A DNA stretch of 64,000 nucleotides from Amycolatopsis mediterranei. GTDB lineage: Bacteria; Actinomycetota; Actinomycetes; Mycobacteriales; Pseudonocardiaceae. Location: assembly GCF_026017845.1 (NCBI RefSeq), contig NZ_CP100416.1:7908430-7972429 (forward strand). The letters are read 5' to 3'. Position numbers and translations under genes: made by a program. This document shows positions 50,196 through 58,775 of this stretch, one piece after another; position 1 is the stretch's first letter; every line of letters begins with the position of its first letter. The notes under the pieces were generated by a model, which searched no databases, was not told the DNA's origin, and saw only the letters and a program-made list of their open reading frames with translations.

Positions 50196-50858
50196 ATGAA
50201 GGCGGACGAAGACGGATCGGTCCGGAGCGTGCTGCGCGCGTTCGACCTGCTCGCCCTCTTCACCGAACACCGCCGGACCTGGGCGGTCAAGGACCTCACG
50301 ACGGCCAGCGGCCTGGCGAAGACGACCGTGCTGCGGCTGGTCGCCACCTGCGAACAGCGCGGCCTGCTCTGGACGCGGCCGGACGGGCGGATCACCGTCG
50401 GGCCCGGGATGCTGCGGTGGGCGCAGCTGGCGAACACCGCGTGGCAGCTGCCCGAGCCGGTCCGCCAGGTGCTGCGCGAGCTGGCCCGGGAATGCCGGGA
50501 GACGGTGAACCTCTACGTGCGCAGCACCGCCGTGCTCGTCTGCGTGGCCCAGCAGGAGGGGCCGCTGGCCATCCGGCACGTCGGCCGCGTCGGGGACGAA
50601 CTGCCGCTCGGGTTCGGGGCCGCCGGGCGCGTCCTCGACGGTGCCGAGGGCGCCGCGGTCAGCCACGGCGAGCCGGAGCCGGGCGCGTCCAGCGTCGCCG
50701 CGCCGGTGCACGACGGCGATGGCCGGCTGCTCGCGGCCCTCGCGATCACCGGCCCCAGCAGCCGGTTCGGGCCCGGCGAAGTCGCTGCGTTCACCGAAGC
50801 CCTCGCCGCCGCTTCGGTGCGGATATCGCAGATCGGCCTCGCGACGCGGGCGGAATAG
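50196..50858 (+). CDS. IclR-family transcriptional regulator
   Basis: 220 residues: winged-helix N-terminus (SVRSVLRAFDLLALF, then TTASGLAKTTVLRLVATCE) and the IclR effector domain (VNLYVRSTAVLVCVAQQEG, LPLGFGAAGRVL, SSVAAPVHDGDGRLLAALAITGP). The effector domain is rather short compared with the usual 250-residue length. GGGGGTC lies 5 bases before the ATG. It may regulate the upstream sugar operon, but it is separated from it by the palindrome, and its target is unknown. Confidence 0.88.
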   Translation: MKADEDGSVRSVLRAFDLLALFTEHRRTWAVKDLTTASGLAKTTVLRLVATCEQRGLLWTRPDGRITVGPGMLRWAQLANTAWQLPEPVRQVLRELARECRETVNLYVRSTAVLVCVAQQEGPLAIRHVGRVGDELPLGFGAAGRVLDGAEGAAVSHGEPEPGASSVAAPVHDGDGRLLAALAITGPSSRFGPGEVAAFTEALAAASVRISQIGLATRAE

Positions 50859-50904
50859 GCCACAGCCGTCCGGAATCCGGGGTGCGGTTGGTTAGGCTTC
50901 CGGC

Positions 50905-51618
50905 ATGCCGAACCTGCTGGTGGTGGAAGACGACGCGGCGATCGGCAGCGTGCTCGAATCGACCCTGCGACTGCACGGTCACCAGGTGTGCTGGCGCCGC
51001 GACGGGCGGACCGCCCTGCAAGCCGCCGAACCCGGGGATTTCGACCTCGTGCTGCTCGACCTCGGCCTGCCCGACCTGGACGGCGTCGAGGTCTGCCGCC
51101 GCCTGCGGGCCGCGCTGCCCGGCGCGGTGCTGGTCATCCTCACCGCGCGGCAGGAGGAGATGGACGTCGTCGTCGGCCTCGACGCCGGGGCCGACGACTA
51201 CCTCACCAAGCCGATCCGGCTGGGCGAACTGCTCGCCCGGGTGCGGGCGCACCTGCGGCGCGGCGCGCCGGCCGGGGCGCGGCCCCCGGTGACCATCGGC
51301 GGGCTGACCGTCGACATCGCCGGCCGCCGGGCCACCCTGGGCGGGCGTGAAGTGGTGCTGCGGGCCAAGGAGTTCGACCTGCTGGCCCGGCTGGCCGAGC
51401 AGCCCGGCGTCGCGGTCAGCCGGGAGACGCTGATGTCCGAGGTCTGGGACGCGCACTGGTACGGCTCGACGAAGACGCTGGACGTGCACATCGCGGCGGT
51501 GCGCCGCAAGCTCTCGGCTTGTGCATCCCAGCCCGGCGACGAGGTGCCGCGGATCGTCACCCTGCGCGGGCACGGCTACCGGCTGGAAGACCCGGCGCGC
51601 ACCGCCGCCGAAGGGTAG
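50905..51618 (+). CDS. Two-component response regulator, OmpR/PhoB type
   Basis: 237 residues: receiver with VEDDA acids, phosphoacceptor Asp in LLDLGLPD and Lys in LTKPIRLGEL, then a winged-helix DNA-binding domain (about 130-230) with TLDVHIAAVRRKL and RGHGYRLE. TAGGCT lies 6 bases before the ATG, a leaderless start. It is followed by the kinase after 2 bases. Confidence 0.93.
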   Translation: MPNLLVVEDDAAIGSVLESTLRLHGHQVCWRRDGRTALQAAEPGDFDLVLLDLGLPDLDGVEVCRRLRAALPGAVLVILTARQEEMDVVVGLDAGADDYLTKPIRLGELLARVRAHLRRGAPAGARPPVTIGGLTVDIAGRRATLGGREVVLRAKEFDLLARLAEQPGVAVSRETLMSEVWDAHWYGSTKTLDVHIAAVRRKLSACASQPGDEVPRIVTLRGHGYRLEDPARTAAEG

Positions 51619-51620
51619 CC

Positions 51621-52904
51621 GTGCGCCGCCGGATCATTTCGCTCACGGTGCTGGCCGCCCTGGTCTCGACCGTGCTGTTCGCGCTGCCGCTGGGCATCGC
51701 CGCGACAAGGTACTACCGCGACGACACCACCACCGAGCTGGAACGGGCCGCGGACACCGTCGCGCTCGCGGTGTCCCACGCGCTGGACGCCGGGCTGCCG
51801 CCCGAGGTGCCACCGCCGGGCGACGAGGACGACGCCGACCGCGAGGTCGGGGTCTACAGCCCGGACGGGCGGCTGCTCGCCGGGCACGGCCCGGCCGCCG
51901 CCGGTTCGATCGAGCAGCAGGCGGCGAGCGCCACGATGGACGTCGTCACCGGCAACGAAGGGGACGACCTGGTGCTGGCCGTGCCGGTGCTCAGCGGCTC
52001 GAAGGTGACCGGGGTCGTCCGTGCCGCGATGCCGTCGTCCACGCTGACCGTGCGGATCGCCCTCACCTTGCACGGCATGGCCCTGCTGGCGGCGGCGGCG
52101 ATCGGGGCGAGCTGGCTGCTGGCCCGGCGGTTCGCGAAGCGGCTCGTCCGGCCCCTCGAGGAGCTGGCCGCCGCGGCCGGGCGGCTCGGCGACGGCGATT
52201 TCACCGTCCGGTCGCCGCGCGCGGGCGTCCCCGAGATCGACCAGGTGGGCGAGACGCTGGACGCCACGGCGGCCCGGATCGGCGAGACGCTGGAACGCGA
52301 GCGGGCGTTCTCCGCGGAGGCGTCGCACCAGCTGCGGACCCCGCTGACCGGGCTGCGCCTGCAGCTCGAAGCCGCGCTGGAGACACCGGGCGCCGACCCG
52401 TACGCGGCGATCCGCGCCGGCATCGCCTCCGCCGACCGGCTCGAACGCACCATCGAGGACCTCCTGGCCCTGGGCCGGGAACGCCGGGGGCAGCGGGCCG
52501 AGCTGAACCTCGACCGGCTCCTCGACGAGCTCCGGCAGGCCGGCGAAGCCCTGCTCGGGCCGCAGGGCCGGAAGATTCGCATCGTCCGCGAAGACCCGCC
52601 GCCGGCGCGCGCGGCGGCCGCGGCGGTCCGGCAGGTCCTCGGCGTGCTCATGGACAACGCGGCGACCCACGGCCGCGGCACGGTCACGGTGCTGGCCCGC
52701 GACGCCGGCGACGCGCTCGCCATCGACGTCGCCGACGAAGGCCCGGACCTCGGCGAGACGGACCCGTTCGCGACCGCGGCCAGCGGCCACGGCATCGGCC
52801 TGCGCCTGGCCCGCGGCCTCGCCGAAGCCGAAGGCGGCCGCCTCCGGCTGAGCCGCCCGGACCCGCCCACGTTCACCCTCCTCCTGCCCGCCGCCCCGCC
52901 GTGA
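51621..52904 (+). CDS. Two-component sensor histidine kinase
   Basis: 427 residues: first membrane helix (about 5-28), a sensor domain of about 125 residues rich in Pro, Asp and Glu, second helix (about 150-170), HAMP, H-box ASHQLRTPLTG with the phosphoacceptor His (about residue 237), N-box LMDNAATHG, and G-boxes DEGPDLG and GHGIGLRLA. The GTG at 51621 overlaps the ribosome site in the regulator's 3' end. The stop codon lies within the first unit of a 21-bp repeat array. Confidence 0.92.
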   Translation: MRRRIISLTVLAALVSTVLFALPLGIAATRYYRDDTTTELERAADTVALAVSHALDAGLPPEVPPPGDEDDADREVGVYSPDGRLLAGHGPAAAGSIEQQAASATMDVVTGNEGDDLVLAVPVLSGSKVTGVVRAAMPSSTLTVRIALTLHGMALLAAAAIGASWLLARRFAKRLVRPLEELAAAAGRLGDGDFTVRSPRAGVPEIDQVGETLDATAARIGETLERERAFSAEASHQLRTPLTGLRLQLEAALETPGADPYAAIRAGIASADRLERTIEDLLALGRERRGQRAELNLDRLLDELRQAGEALLGPQGRKIRIVREDPPPARAAAAAVRQVLGVLMDNAATHGRGTVTVLARDAGDALAIDVADEGPDLGETDPFATAASGHGIGLRLARGLAEAEGGRLRLSRPDPPTFTLLLPAAPP

Positions 52905-53033
52905 TTGGGGAGTCATCTCGCGTGATTGGGGAGTCATCTCGCGTGATGGGGAGGTCGACACGACGGCCGGCCGTGTCGCCCCTTCAATCACGCGTGTCGA
53001 CCCTTCAATCACGAATGATGGCTTCCCCATCAC
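52901..53033. repeat. Array of six 21-bp repeats, three forward then three inverted
   Basis: Forward units start at 52901, 52922 and 52943; after a 7-base centre CGGCCGG, inverted units occupy 52971-52991, 52992-53012 and 53013-53033. Units begin GTGAT(T)GRRG and the better-kept ones end GGTCGACACGC. The first unit contains the stop codon of the kinase, and the last ends 13 bases from the stop of the convergent SCO6745-like gene. There are no spacers between units. The same unit family fills 60820-61039. Confidence 0.9.
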
Positions 53034-53046
53034 GGGTGCTGCCCGG

Positions 53047-53874
53047 TTACATCGGGAAGGTCTTGCGGAAGGTGGCCGAGATCGGCTCGAGGTCGGCCAC
53101 GAGACGGGTGAGTTCGCCGGGGGTCAGGGCGGTGTAGGGGGCTTCCGCGAGCCGGTCGGTCAGTGCCTCGACGCGGTCCTTCGTGGCCTGGCCGGCCTCG
53201 GTGAGCCAGCCGTCGGTGCCGACGAGGCCGCGGGCGCGCAGGCCGTCGATGACCGCCGTCAGCTGGGCGGCCGGGAGGTGGCCGACCCGGCCGAACTCCC
53301 GGGCGGGGATGCCGCTGGACAGGGCGTGGAGCACGTGCGCCTCCGTCCCGCCGACGCCCTCGGCCAGCAACGCGACGGTGTGACCGTCGCCGCGGTGCTC
53401 GCGCAGGAGGGTGGCCGCGTGCCAGAGCCGGGCCACCGGCTCCTGCGGTACCGGGACCGCACGCAGGGCGGCGTAGAGCGCACGGCCCTCCACCGGTGCG
53501 CTGGTCGCCGCCTTCAGCAGGAGGTCGCCGGCGCGGGCGACGCCGGGGTCGTCGGCGAGTTCGCCGAGGATCCGCCGCATTCCCGCGACGCACCCGCGTT
53601 CGCGCGCGGCCAGCGCCGCTTCGGGGGTGGTCAGGTCCCACACCCGCGGGAGGTGCCGGGCCACCTCGCCGGGGGCGAAGTTGTAGAAGACGGCGTGGAC
53701 CACCTCGGCCGGCACCGACCGGCCCAGCGGCGCGGCCCGGCCGGCGAAGTAGGCGTCCCACACGTTGCGCAGACCCAGCGCCATCAGGGCCTCGTCGGAC
53801 TCGTCGGCGAAGTAGGGCACCAGGCCGATCGGCTCGACCAGGTCGTACATGCGGCGGGCGACGGGCTCGGACAT
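53047..53874 (-). CDS. SCO6745-like helical protein
   Basis: 275 residues, all-helical, matching the actinobacterial SCO6745 family (helix-turn-helix-like, no known biochemical role): MSEPVARRMYDLVEPIGLVPYF at the start, the conserved NVWDAYFAGRAAPLG and AVFYNFAPGEVARHLPRVW segments, and a MarR-like C-terminal part with ALSSGIPAREFGRVG and GLVGTDGWLTEAGQA. GGGG lies 7 bases before the ATG at 53874; another ATG lies two codons upstream. Confidence 0.8.
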   Translation of the reverse strand: MSEPVARRMYDLVEPIGLVPYFADESDEALMALGLRNVWDAYFAGRAAPLGRSVPAEVVHAVFYNFAPGEVARHLPRVWDLTTPEAALAARERGCVAGMRRILGELADDPGVARAGDLLLKAATSAPVEGRALYAALRAVPVPQEPVARLWHAATLLREHRGDGHTVALLAEGVGGTEAHVLHALSSGIPAREFGRVGHLPAAQLTAVIDGLRARGLVGTDGWLTEAGQATKDRVEALTDRLAEAPYTALTPGELTRLVADLEPISATFRKTFPM

Positions 53875-54013
53875 CTTCATCCCCTGTGGGTCCCGGCGGC
53901 ACCCTCGTGGCGGCCGCTCACCCCCTCCACGAACGGCTCCCCGGGGATCCGACACCCACGCTCGAGCAAAATTTCCATCGGAACGAATCGCCACGATCCG
54001 ACGTCGATGTGCA

Positions 54014-54033
54014 ATGAATCACCTGTGATTCAT
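54014..54033. promoter_or_regulatory. Palindromic operator upstream of the lysine operon
   Basis: ATGAATCAC, CT, GTGATTCAT: a perfect 9-bp-arm palindrome about 60 bases before the permease start, flanked by two GTGCAATG direct repeats (54010-54017 and 54041-54048). It is a likely binding site for the operon's regulator, for example the TetR protein at 58002. Confidence 0.7.
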
Positions 54034-54078
54034 CTGTACGTGCAATGTTCTCCTGTTTTGCGCTCCGGAAACGACCGT

Positions 54079-54084
54079 TACCGT
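54079..54084 (+). promoter_or_regulatory. Leaderless -10 box of the lysine operon
   Basis: TACCGT lies 7 bases before the ATG at 54092, with TTTTGC 17 bases further upstream as a possible -35. No ribosome site is present. Confidence 0.6.
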
Positions 54085-54091
54085 CGTCGGC

Positions 54092-55483
54092 ATGACTTTG
54101 CGAGCCGCGACGGTGCGGCGGAAACCAGTCGCCGACCTGGTCACCGAAGGTGATCATGGCACGTTGAAGCGGTCGCTCGGCCTGGGGCAGCTCACCATGC
54201 TCAGCATCGGGGCGACGCTGGGCAGCGGCATCTTCGTCGTGCTCGGCGAAGCGGTCCCGGTGGCCGGCCCGGCGGTCGTGCTCTCCTTCGTGCTCGCCGG
54301 CGTCACGGCGATGTTCTCGGCGCTGTCGTACGCCGAACTCGCCGGGATGATCCCGCTGTCCGGTTCGTCCTACTCCTACACCTACGCCACGCTCGGCGAG
54401 CTGGTCGCCTGGGTCTGTGGGTGGTGCCTGGTGCTCGAATACGGCGTCTCGGTCGCTTCGGTCGCCGTCGGCTGGGGCCAGTACCTCAACGAACTGCTGC
54501 GGCTGGCCTTCGGCTTCGCCATCCCGGACGCGCTGAGCCGGCCGCCGGGCTCGGGCGGTGTGGTCAACGTGCCCGCCATCCTCGTCGTCGTCCTCGCGAT
54601 GCTCCTGCTGCTGTCCGGCGCGAAGGAAAGCGCGCGGGCCAACGCGGTCATGGTCGTGGTCAAGATCGGCACGCTGGTGCTGTTCTGCGTGATCGCCTTC
54701 AGCGCGGTGCAGGCGAAGAACTTCACGCCGTTCCTGCCGCTCGGGCTGGCCGGGCTGAGCGCCGGCGGCGCCAAGCTGTTCTTCTCCTACATCGGCTTCG
54801 ACGCGGCCTCGACCGCCGGCGAGGAGGCGAAGAACCCGCAGCGCGACCTGCCGCGCGCGATCCTGCTCTCCCTCGGCATCGTCACCGTGCTGTACTGCCT
54901 GGTCGCCGTGGCCGCCGTCGGCGCCCTGCCGTGGCAGCGGTTCGACGGCCAGGAGGCCGCGCTCTCGCACGTGCTCGACGTCGTCTCGGACAACCCGTTC
55001 TGGGCCGGGCTGCTGGCCGTGGGCGCGATCGTGGCGATCTCCAGCGTCGTGCTGACCGTCCTCTACGGACAGACGCGCATCCTGTTCGCGATGTCCCGCG
55101 ACGGCCTCGTCCCGCCCGCGCTGTCCAAAGTGGACGCCAAGAGCGGCTCCCCGCGGATCAACACCCTGGTCGTCTCGGCCTTCGTCGCGGGCCTGGCCGC
55201 CTTCGTCCCGCTGGGGAAGCTGGCCGACGCCACCAGCATCGGCACGCTGTTCGCGTTCGGCCTGGTCAACGTGGCCGTCCTGCTGCTCCGCAAGCGCCAG
55301 CCCGACCGCCCGCGCTCGTTCCGCGTCCCGCTTTCGCCGGTGACGCCGATCCTGGGCGTGCTCTGCTGCGGGTACATGATGCTCAGCCTCGACGGCGCCA
55401 CCTGGCTGGTCTTCGGCGCCTGGATGGCACTGGGCCTGCTGATCTACTTCGGTTACGGGATCCGGAAGTCGAGGCTGGCATGA
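54092..55483 (+). CDS. APC-family amino acid permease, probable lysine importer
   Basis: 463 residues with about twelve membrane helices. The first helix has GATLGSGIFVVLG, the substrate-backbone site of the APC superfamily; FFSYIGFDAASTAGEEAKNPQRDLP in helix 6 and following is the conserved cationic-amino-acid-transporter signature. Its stop overlaps the davA start (ATGA). Lysine as substrate is inferred from the two downstream lysine-catabolic genes. Confidence 0.9.
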   Translation: MTLRAATVRRKPVADLVTEGDHGTLKRSLGLGQLTMLSIGATLGSGIFVVLGEAVPVAGPAVVLSFVLAGVTAMFSALSYAELAGMIPLSGSSYSYTYATLGELVAWVCGWCLVLEYGVSVASVAVGWGQYLNELLRLAFGFAIPDALSRPPGSGGVVNVPAILVVVLAMLLLLSGAKESARANAVMVVVKIGTLVLFCVIAFSAVQAKNFTPFLPLGLAGLSAGGAKLFFSYIGFDAASTAGEEAKNPQRDLPRAILLSLGIVTVLYCLVAVAAVGALPWQRFDGQEAALSHVLDVVSDNPFWAGLLAVGAIVAISSVVLTVLYGQTRILFAMSRDGLVPPALSKVDAKSGSPRINTLVVSAFVAGLAAFVPLGKLADATSIGTLFAFGLVNVAVLLLRKRQPDRPRSFRVPLSPVTPILGVLCCGYMMLSLDGATWLVFGAWMALGLLIYFGYGIRKSRLA

Positions 55484-56223
55484 GGGTCGCCGTCCACCAG
55501 GGCCCGCTCGGCGACCTCCCTCGGATCGACGCCGACCTCGTCGTCACCGCGGAGATGATCACGACGGGCTACCACATCGGCGTGCGCACGCACGAGCTCG
55601 CCGAACCCGCCGACGGGCCCACGGCGGCCCGGATGTCCGCGCTGGCGCGGCAGCTCGGCACCGCGCTGGCCTACGGCTACCCGGAAACCGACGGCGAGCA
55701 CGTCTACAACAGCGTCCAGCTCGTCGACGCGACCGGCCGCCGGCTGGCCAACTACCGCAAGACGCACCTCTTCGGCGACCTCGACAACGCCTGGTTCACC
55801 CCCGGCGACGAGGCCGTGGTGCAGGCCGACCTCGGCGGCCTCCGGATCGGGCTGCTCATCTGCTACGACGTCGAGTTCCCGGAACTGGTCCGCGCGCACG
55901 CGCTCGCCGGCACCGAGCTGCTGGTCGTGCCGACCGCGCTGATGAGCCCGTACGAGCTGGTCGCCGACACGCTCGTGCCCGCGCGCGCCTACGAAAGCCA
56001 GCTGTTCGTCGCCTACGCGAACCGCTGCGACACCGAGCGGGAGCTGACCTACTGCGGGCGGTCCTGCGTCGTCGCCCCGACCGGCGAGGTGCTGGCCCGC
56101 GCCGGTTCCGGGCCCGAGGTCATCGCCGCCGACGTCACGCGGGACGCGCTGGCCGCGTCCCGGCTCGAGAACACCCACCTGGCCGACCGACGGCCCGAAC
56201 TGTACCGGGGAACCACCGCATGA
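55480..56223 (+). CDS. davA: 5-aminovaleramidase (carbon-nitrogen hydrolase)
   Basis: 247-residue nitrilase-superfamily amidase. The catalytic Glu-Lys-Cys are visible in VVTAEMITTGYHIG, NYRKTHLFG and LICYDVEFPE. The sequence parallels Pseudomonas DavA throughout (ALAYGYPE, YNSVQLVDA, NRC...YCGRS). It would hydrolyse 5-aminovaleramide from DavB to 5-aminovalerate and ammonia. It overlaps both its neighbours by 4 bases, so the three proteins are made together. The N-terminal part is a little shorter than DavA (about 264 residues). Confidence 0.87.
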   Translation: MRVAVHQGPLGDLPRIDADLVVTAEMITTGYHIGVRTHELAEPADGPTAARMSALARQLGTALAYGYPETDGEHVYNSVQLVDATGRRLANYRKTHLFGDLDNAWFTPGDEAVVQADLGGLRIGLLICYDVEFPELVRAHALAGTELLVVPTALMSPYELVADTLVPARAYESQLFVAYANRCDTERELTYCGRSCVVAPTGEVLARAGSGPEVIAADVTRDALAASRLENTHLADRRPELYRGTTA

Positions 56224-57911
56224 CCTCCGCCGTTCCGACCGCGATCCACCACGACGAACCGGCAGGCCGCCCGATCACGATGTTCGGCCCGGACTTCCCG
56301 TTCGCCTACGACGACTACCTCGCCCACCCCGCCGGCCTGGGCTCGCTGCCCGCCGAGCGGCACGGCACCGAGGTCGCGGTGATCGGCGGCGGCCTCTCCG
56401 GCATCGTCACCGCGTACGAGCTGATGAAGCTGGGCCTGCGGCCGGTGGTGTACGAAGTCGCCGAGCTCGGCGGCCGGCTGCGGACCGTGCGGTTCCCGGG
56501 CTGCCCGGACGACGTCGTCGCCGAGATGGGCGCGATGCGCTTCCCGCCCGCGTCGACCGCGCTGTTCCACTACATCGACAAGGTCGGGCTCGAGACCACG
56601 CCGTTCCCCAACCCGCTGGCGCCGGGGACGCCGAGCACCGTCGTGGATCTGAAGGGACAGAGCCACTACGCGCGTACCCCCGAGGACCTGCCGGCCGTCT
56701 TCCGCGAAGTCGCCGCGGCCTGGGACCGGACCCTGGCCGAGCACGCCTCCTTCGCCGAGATGCAGACGGCGATCCGCGACCGCGACGCGAAGACGATCAA
56801 GCGGCTGTGGAACGAGCTCGTCCCACGGCTGGACAACCAGACGTTCTACGGGTTCCTCTGCGACTCCCCGGCGTTCGCCTCCTTCCGCCACCGCGAAATC
56901 TTCGGCCAGGTCGGGTTCGGCACCGGCGGCTGGGACACCGATTTCCCGAACTCCATCCTGGAGATCCTGCGCGTCGTCTACACCGGAGCCGACGACGAGC
57001 ACCGCAGCATCGCCGGCGGCAGCAGGCAGCTCCCGCTGCGGTTGTGGGAGCACGCCCCGGAAGAAATCGTTTTCTGGCCGGCCGGCACCAGCCTACGCAC
57101 GCTGCACGGCGGACGGCCGCAGCCCGGCGTCGCGCGGCTGCACCGCACGGCACCCGGCAACATCACCGTGACGGACACCGAAGGGCACATCCGGACGTTC
57201 CCGGCGGCGGTGTTCACCGCGCAGAGCTGGATGCTGCTGTCGAACATCGAGTGCGACGAAGCGCTGTTCCCGATCGACCACTGGACGGCGATCGAGCGCA
57301 CGCACTACATGGCGTCGTCGAAGGTGTTCGTGCCGGTCGACCGGCCGTTCTGGCTGGATCGCGACCCGGCGACCGGCCGCGACGCGATGAGCATGACGCT
57401 CACCGACCGGATGCCCCGCGGCACGTACCTGCTCGGCGACGACCCGGACGCGCCCGCGGTGATCTGCCTGTCCTACACGTGGGCCGACGACTCGCTGAAG
57501 TGGCTGCCGCTTCCGGTCGGCGAGCGCGTCGAGGTGATGCTCCAGTCGCTGCGCGAGATCTACCCGGGTGTCGACGTCCGGCGGCACATCATCGGCGACC
57601 CGGTGACCGTGTCGTGGGAGGCCGAACCACACTTCATGGGCGCGTTCAAGGCGAACCTGCCCGGCCACTACCGCTACCAGCAGCGGCTGTTCACGCACTT
57701 CGTGCAGGACGAGCTGCCGGCGCGGTACCGGGGCCTGTTCCTGGCGGGCGACGACATCTCGTGGACGGCGGGCTGGGCCGAGGGCGCGGTGCAGACGGCG
57801 CTGAACGCGGTGTGGGGCGTGCTGCACCACTTCGGCGGGGCAACCGATCCGGCGAATCCGGGCCCGGGTGACGGCTTCGCGGACATCGCCCCGATCACGC
57901 TACCGGACTGA
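56220..57911 (+). CDS. davB: L-lysine 2-monooxygenase (flavin amine oxidase family)
   Basis: 563 residues, FAD-dependent. The N-terminus PITMFGPDFPFAYDDYLAHP, the dinucleotide site IGGGLSGIVTAYELMKLGLRP, EMGAMRFPPAS, FGQVGFGTGGWDTDFPNS and the C-terminal FLAGDDISWTAGWAEGAVQTALNAV closely match Pseudomonas DavB, including length (about 560). The enzyme uses O2 to decarboxylate lysine oxidatively to 5-aminovaleramide, the substrate of the upstream amidase. Related phenylalanine or tryptophan 2-monooxygenases share the fold, but the match to DavB is stronger. ATGA overlap with davA fixes the start. Confidence 0.9.
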   Translation: MTSAVPTAIHHDEPAGRPITMFGPDFPFAYDDYLAHPAGLGSLPAERHGTEVAVIGGGLSGIVTAYELMKLGLRPVVYEVAELGGRLRTVRFPGCPDDVVAEMGAMRFPPASTALFHYIDKVGLETTPFPNPLAPGTPSTVVDLKGQSHYARTPEDLPAVFREVAAAWDRTLAEHASFAEMQTAIRDRDAKTIKRLWNELVPRLDNQTFYGFLCDSPAFASFRHREIFGQVGFGTGGWDTDFPNSILEILRVVYTGADDEHRSIAGGSRQLPLRLWEHAPEEIVFWPAGTSLRTLHGGRPQPGVARLHRTAPGNITVTDTEGHIRTFPAAVFTAQSWMLLSNIECDEALFPIDHWTAIERTHYMASSKVFVPVDRPFWLDRDPATGRDAMSMTLTDRMPRGTYLLGDDPDAPAVICLSYTWADDSLKWLPLPVGERVEVMLQSLREIYPGVDVRRHIIGDPVTVSWEAEPHFMGAFKANLPGHYRYQQRLFTHFVQDELPARYRGLFLAGDDISWTAGWAEGAVQTALNAVWGVLHHFGGATDPANPGPGDGFADIAPITLPD

Positions 57912-58001
57912 CCGTGCCCCGATCGTGTATTGGGCAGGCAGCACATCCGACATCGTGCTCACTACCCTGCCCGGCGCAACGGCCCGTGCGACGATGGGCG
58001 G

Positions 58002-58667
58002 ATGAACACCGAGCCGGCGCCGAGATGGCGAAGACTGGAACCGGACGAACGGAAGGAACAGATCTACGCTTGTGCGGCGCGGCTGTTCGGTGAGCGTCCC
58101 TATTCCGCAGTGTCCACTTCGGACATAGCCGCCGCGGCGGGGGTGGCGCGGGGGCTGATCAACCACTACTTCGGCACGAAACGCGAGCTGTACCTGGAGA
58201 TCATCCGCCGCGCGCTGACCGTGCCGCGGCTGGCCGTCGAGATCCTCCCCGAGGGGCCGCTCGAACTGCGGGCCGACGTCGCCATCGAGTGGTTCCTCGA
58301 CATGGTCACCAGCCAGGAGCGGATGTGGCTGGCCGCGATCGCCCCCGAAGGCATCGGCCGCGACCTCGAGGTGGAGCGCATCCTCGAAGAAGCCGACCGC
58401 GAATCCGCCGACCGCGTGCTGGAGGCCGTCGGGCTCTCCCGGGAGAGCGAGCACGGGGCCCAGCTCAACGCGCTGGTGCGCGCGTTCGGCGGAATGGTGA
58501 AGTCGGCGGGCCGGGAGTGGCTCGTGCGCCGCTCGCTGACGCGGGCGCAGGTGCACCTGCTGCTGTCGAAGTCGCTGGTGACCCTGGTCGGCGAGATCTT
58601 CCCGGCCATCCAGGCGGAGCCGCCGCGCGGCGCTCCCCCGGCGCCGCGGCAGGGCGAGTCCGGGTAG
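58002..58667 (+). CDS. TetR-family transcriptional regulator of the lysine operon
   Basis: 221 residues: N-terminal DNA-binding domain (RKEQIYACAARLFGERPYSAVSTSDIAAAAGVARGLINHYFGTKRELY) followed by an all-helical ligand domain. The ATG at 58002 fits the domain start; GGGCGG lies immediately upstream. It is on the same strand 90 bases after davB, and the palindrome at 54014-54033 is a plausible target. The ligand may be lysine or 5-aminovalerate; this is inference. Confidence 0.85.
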   Translation: MNTEPAPRWRRLEPDERKEQIYACAARLFGERPYSAVSTSDIAAAAGVARGLINHYFGTKRELYLEIIRRALTVPRLAVEILPEGPLELRADVAIEWFLDMVTSQERMWLAAIAPEGIGRDLEVERILEEADRESADRVLEAVGLSRESEHGAQLNALVRAFGGMVKSAGREWLVRRSLTRAQVHLLLSKSLVTLVGEIFPAIQAEPPRGAPPAPRQGESG

Positions 58668-58673
58668 ACCGAA

Positions 58674-58713
58674 GCCCCCGGCGCCACGAGGGGGAGGAGG
58701 GCGCCAGGGGCTC
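58674..58713. terminator. Terminator hairpin between two convergent TetR genes
   Basis: AGCCCC-C-GGCGCC (58674-58686) pairs with GGCGCC-A-GGGGCT (58701-58713) apart from one C-A mismatch, with a 14-base loop. There is no T-run. It lies between convergent genes and could stop both transcripts. Confidence 0.65.
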
Positions 58714-58775
58714 CGGGTCAGTGGGCGAACCACCGACGCACGCCCACGGTACGCCGAGGCACTGTCAAGTCGCTG

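Noticed and set aside
52901..53033. CRISPR array
   Set aside because: Units of 21 bp are contiguous with no unique spacers, occur in both orientations, and no cas genes are nearby.
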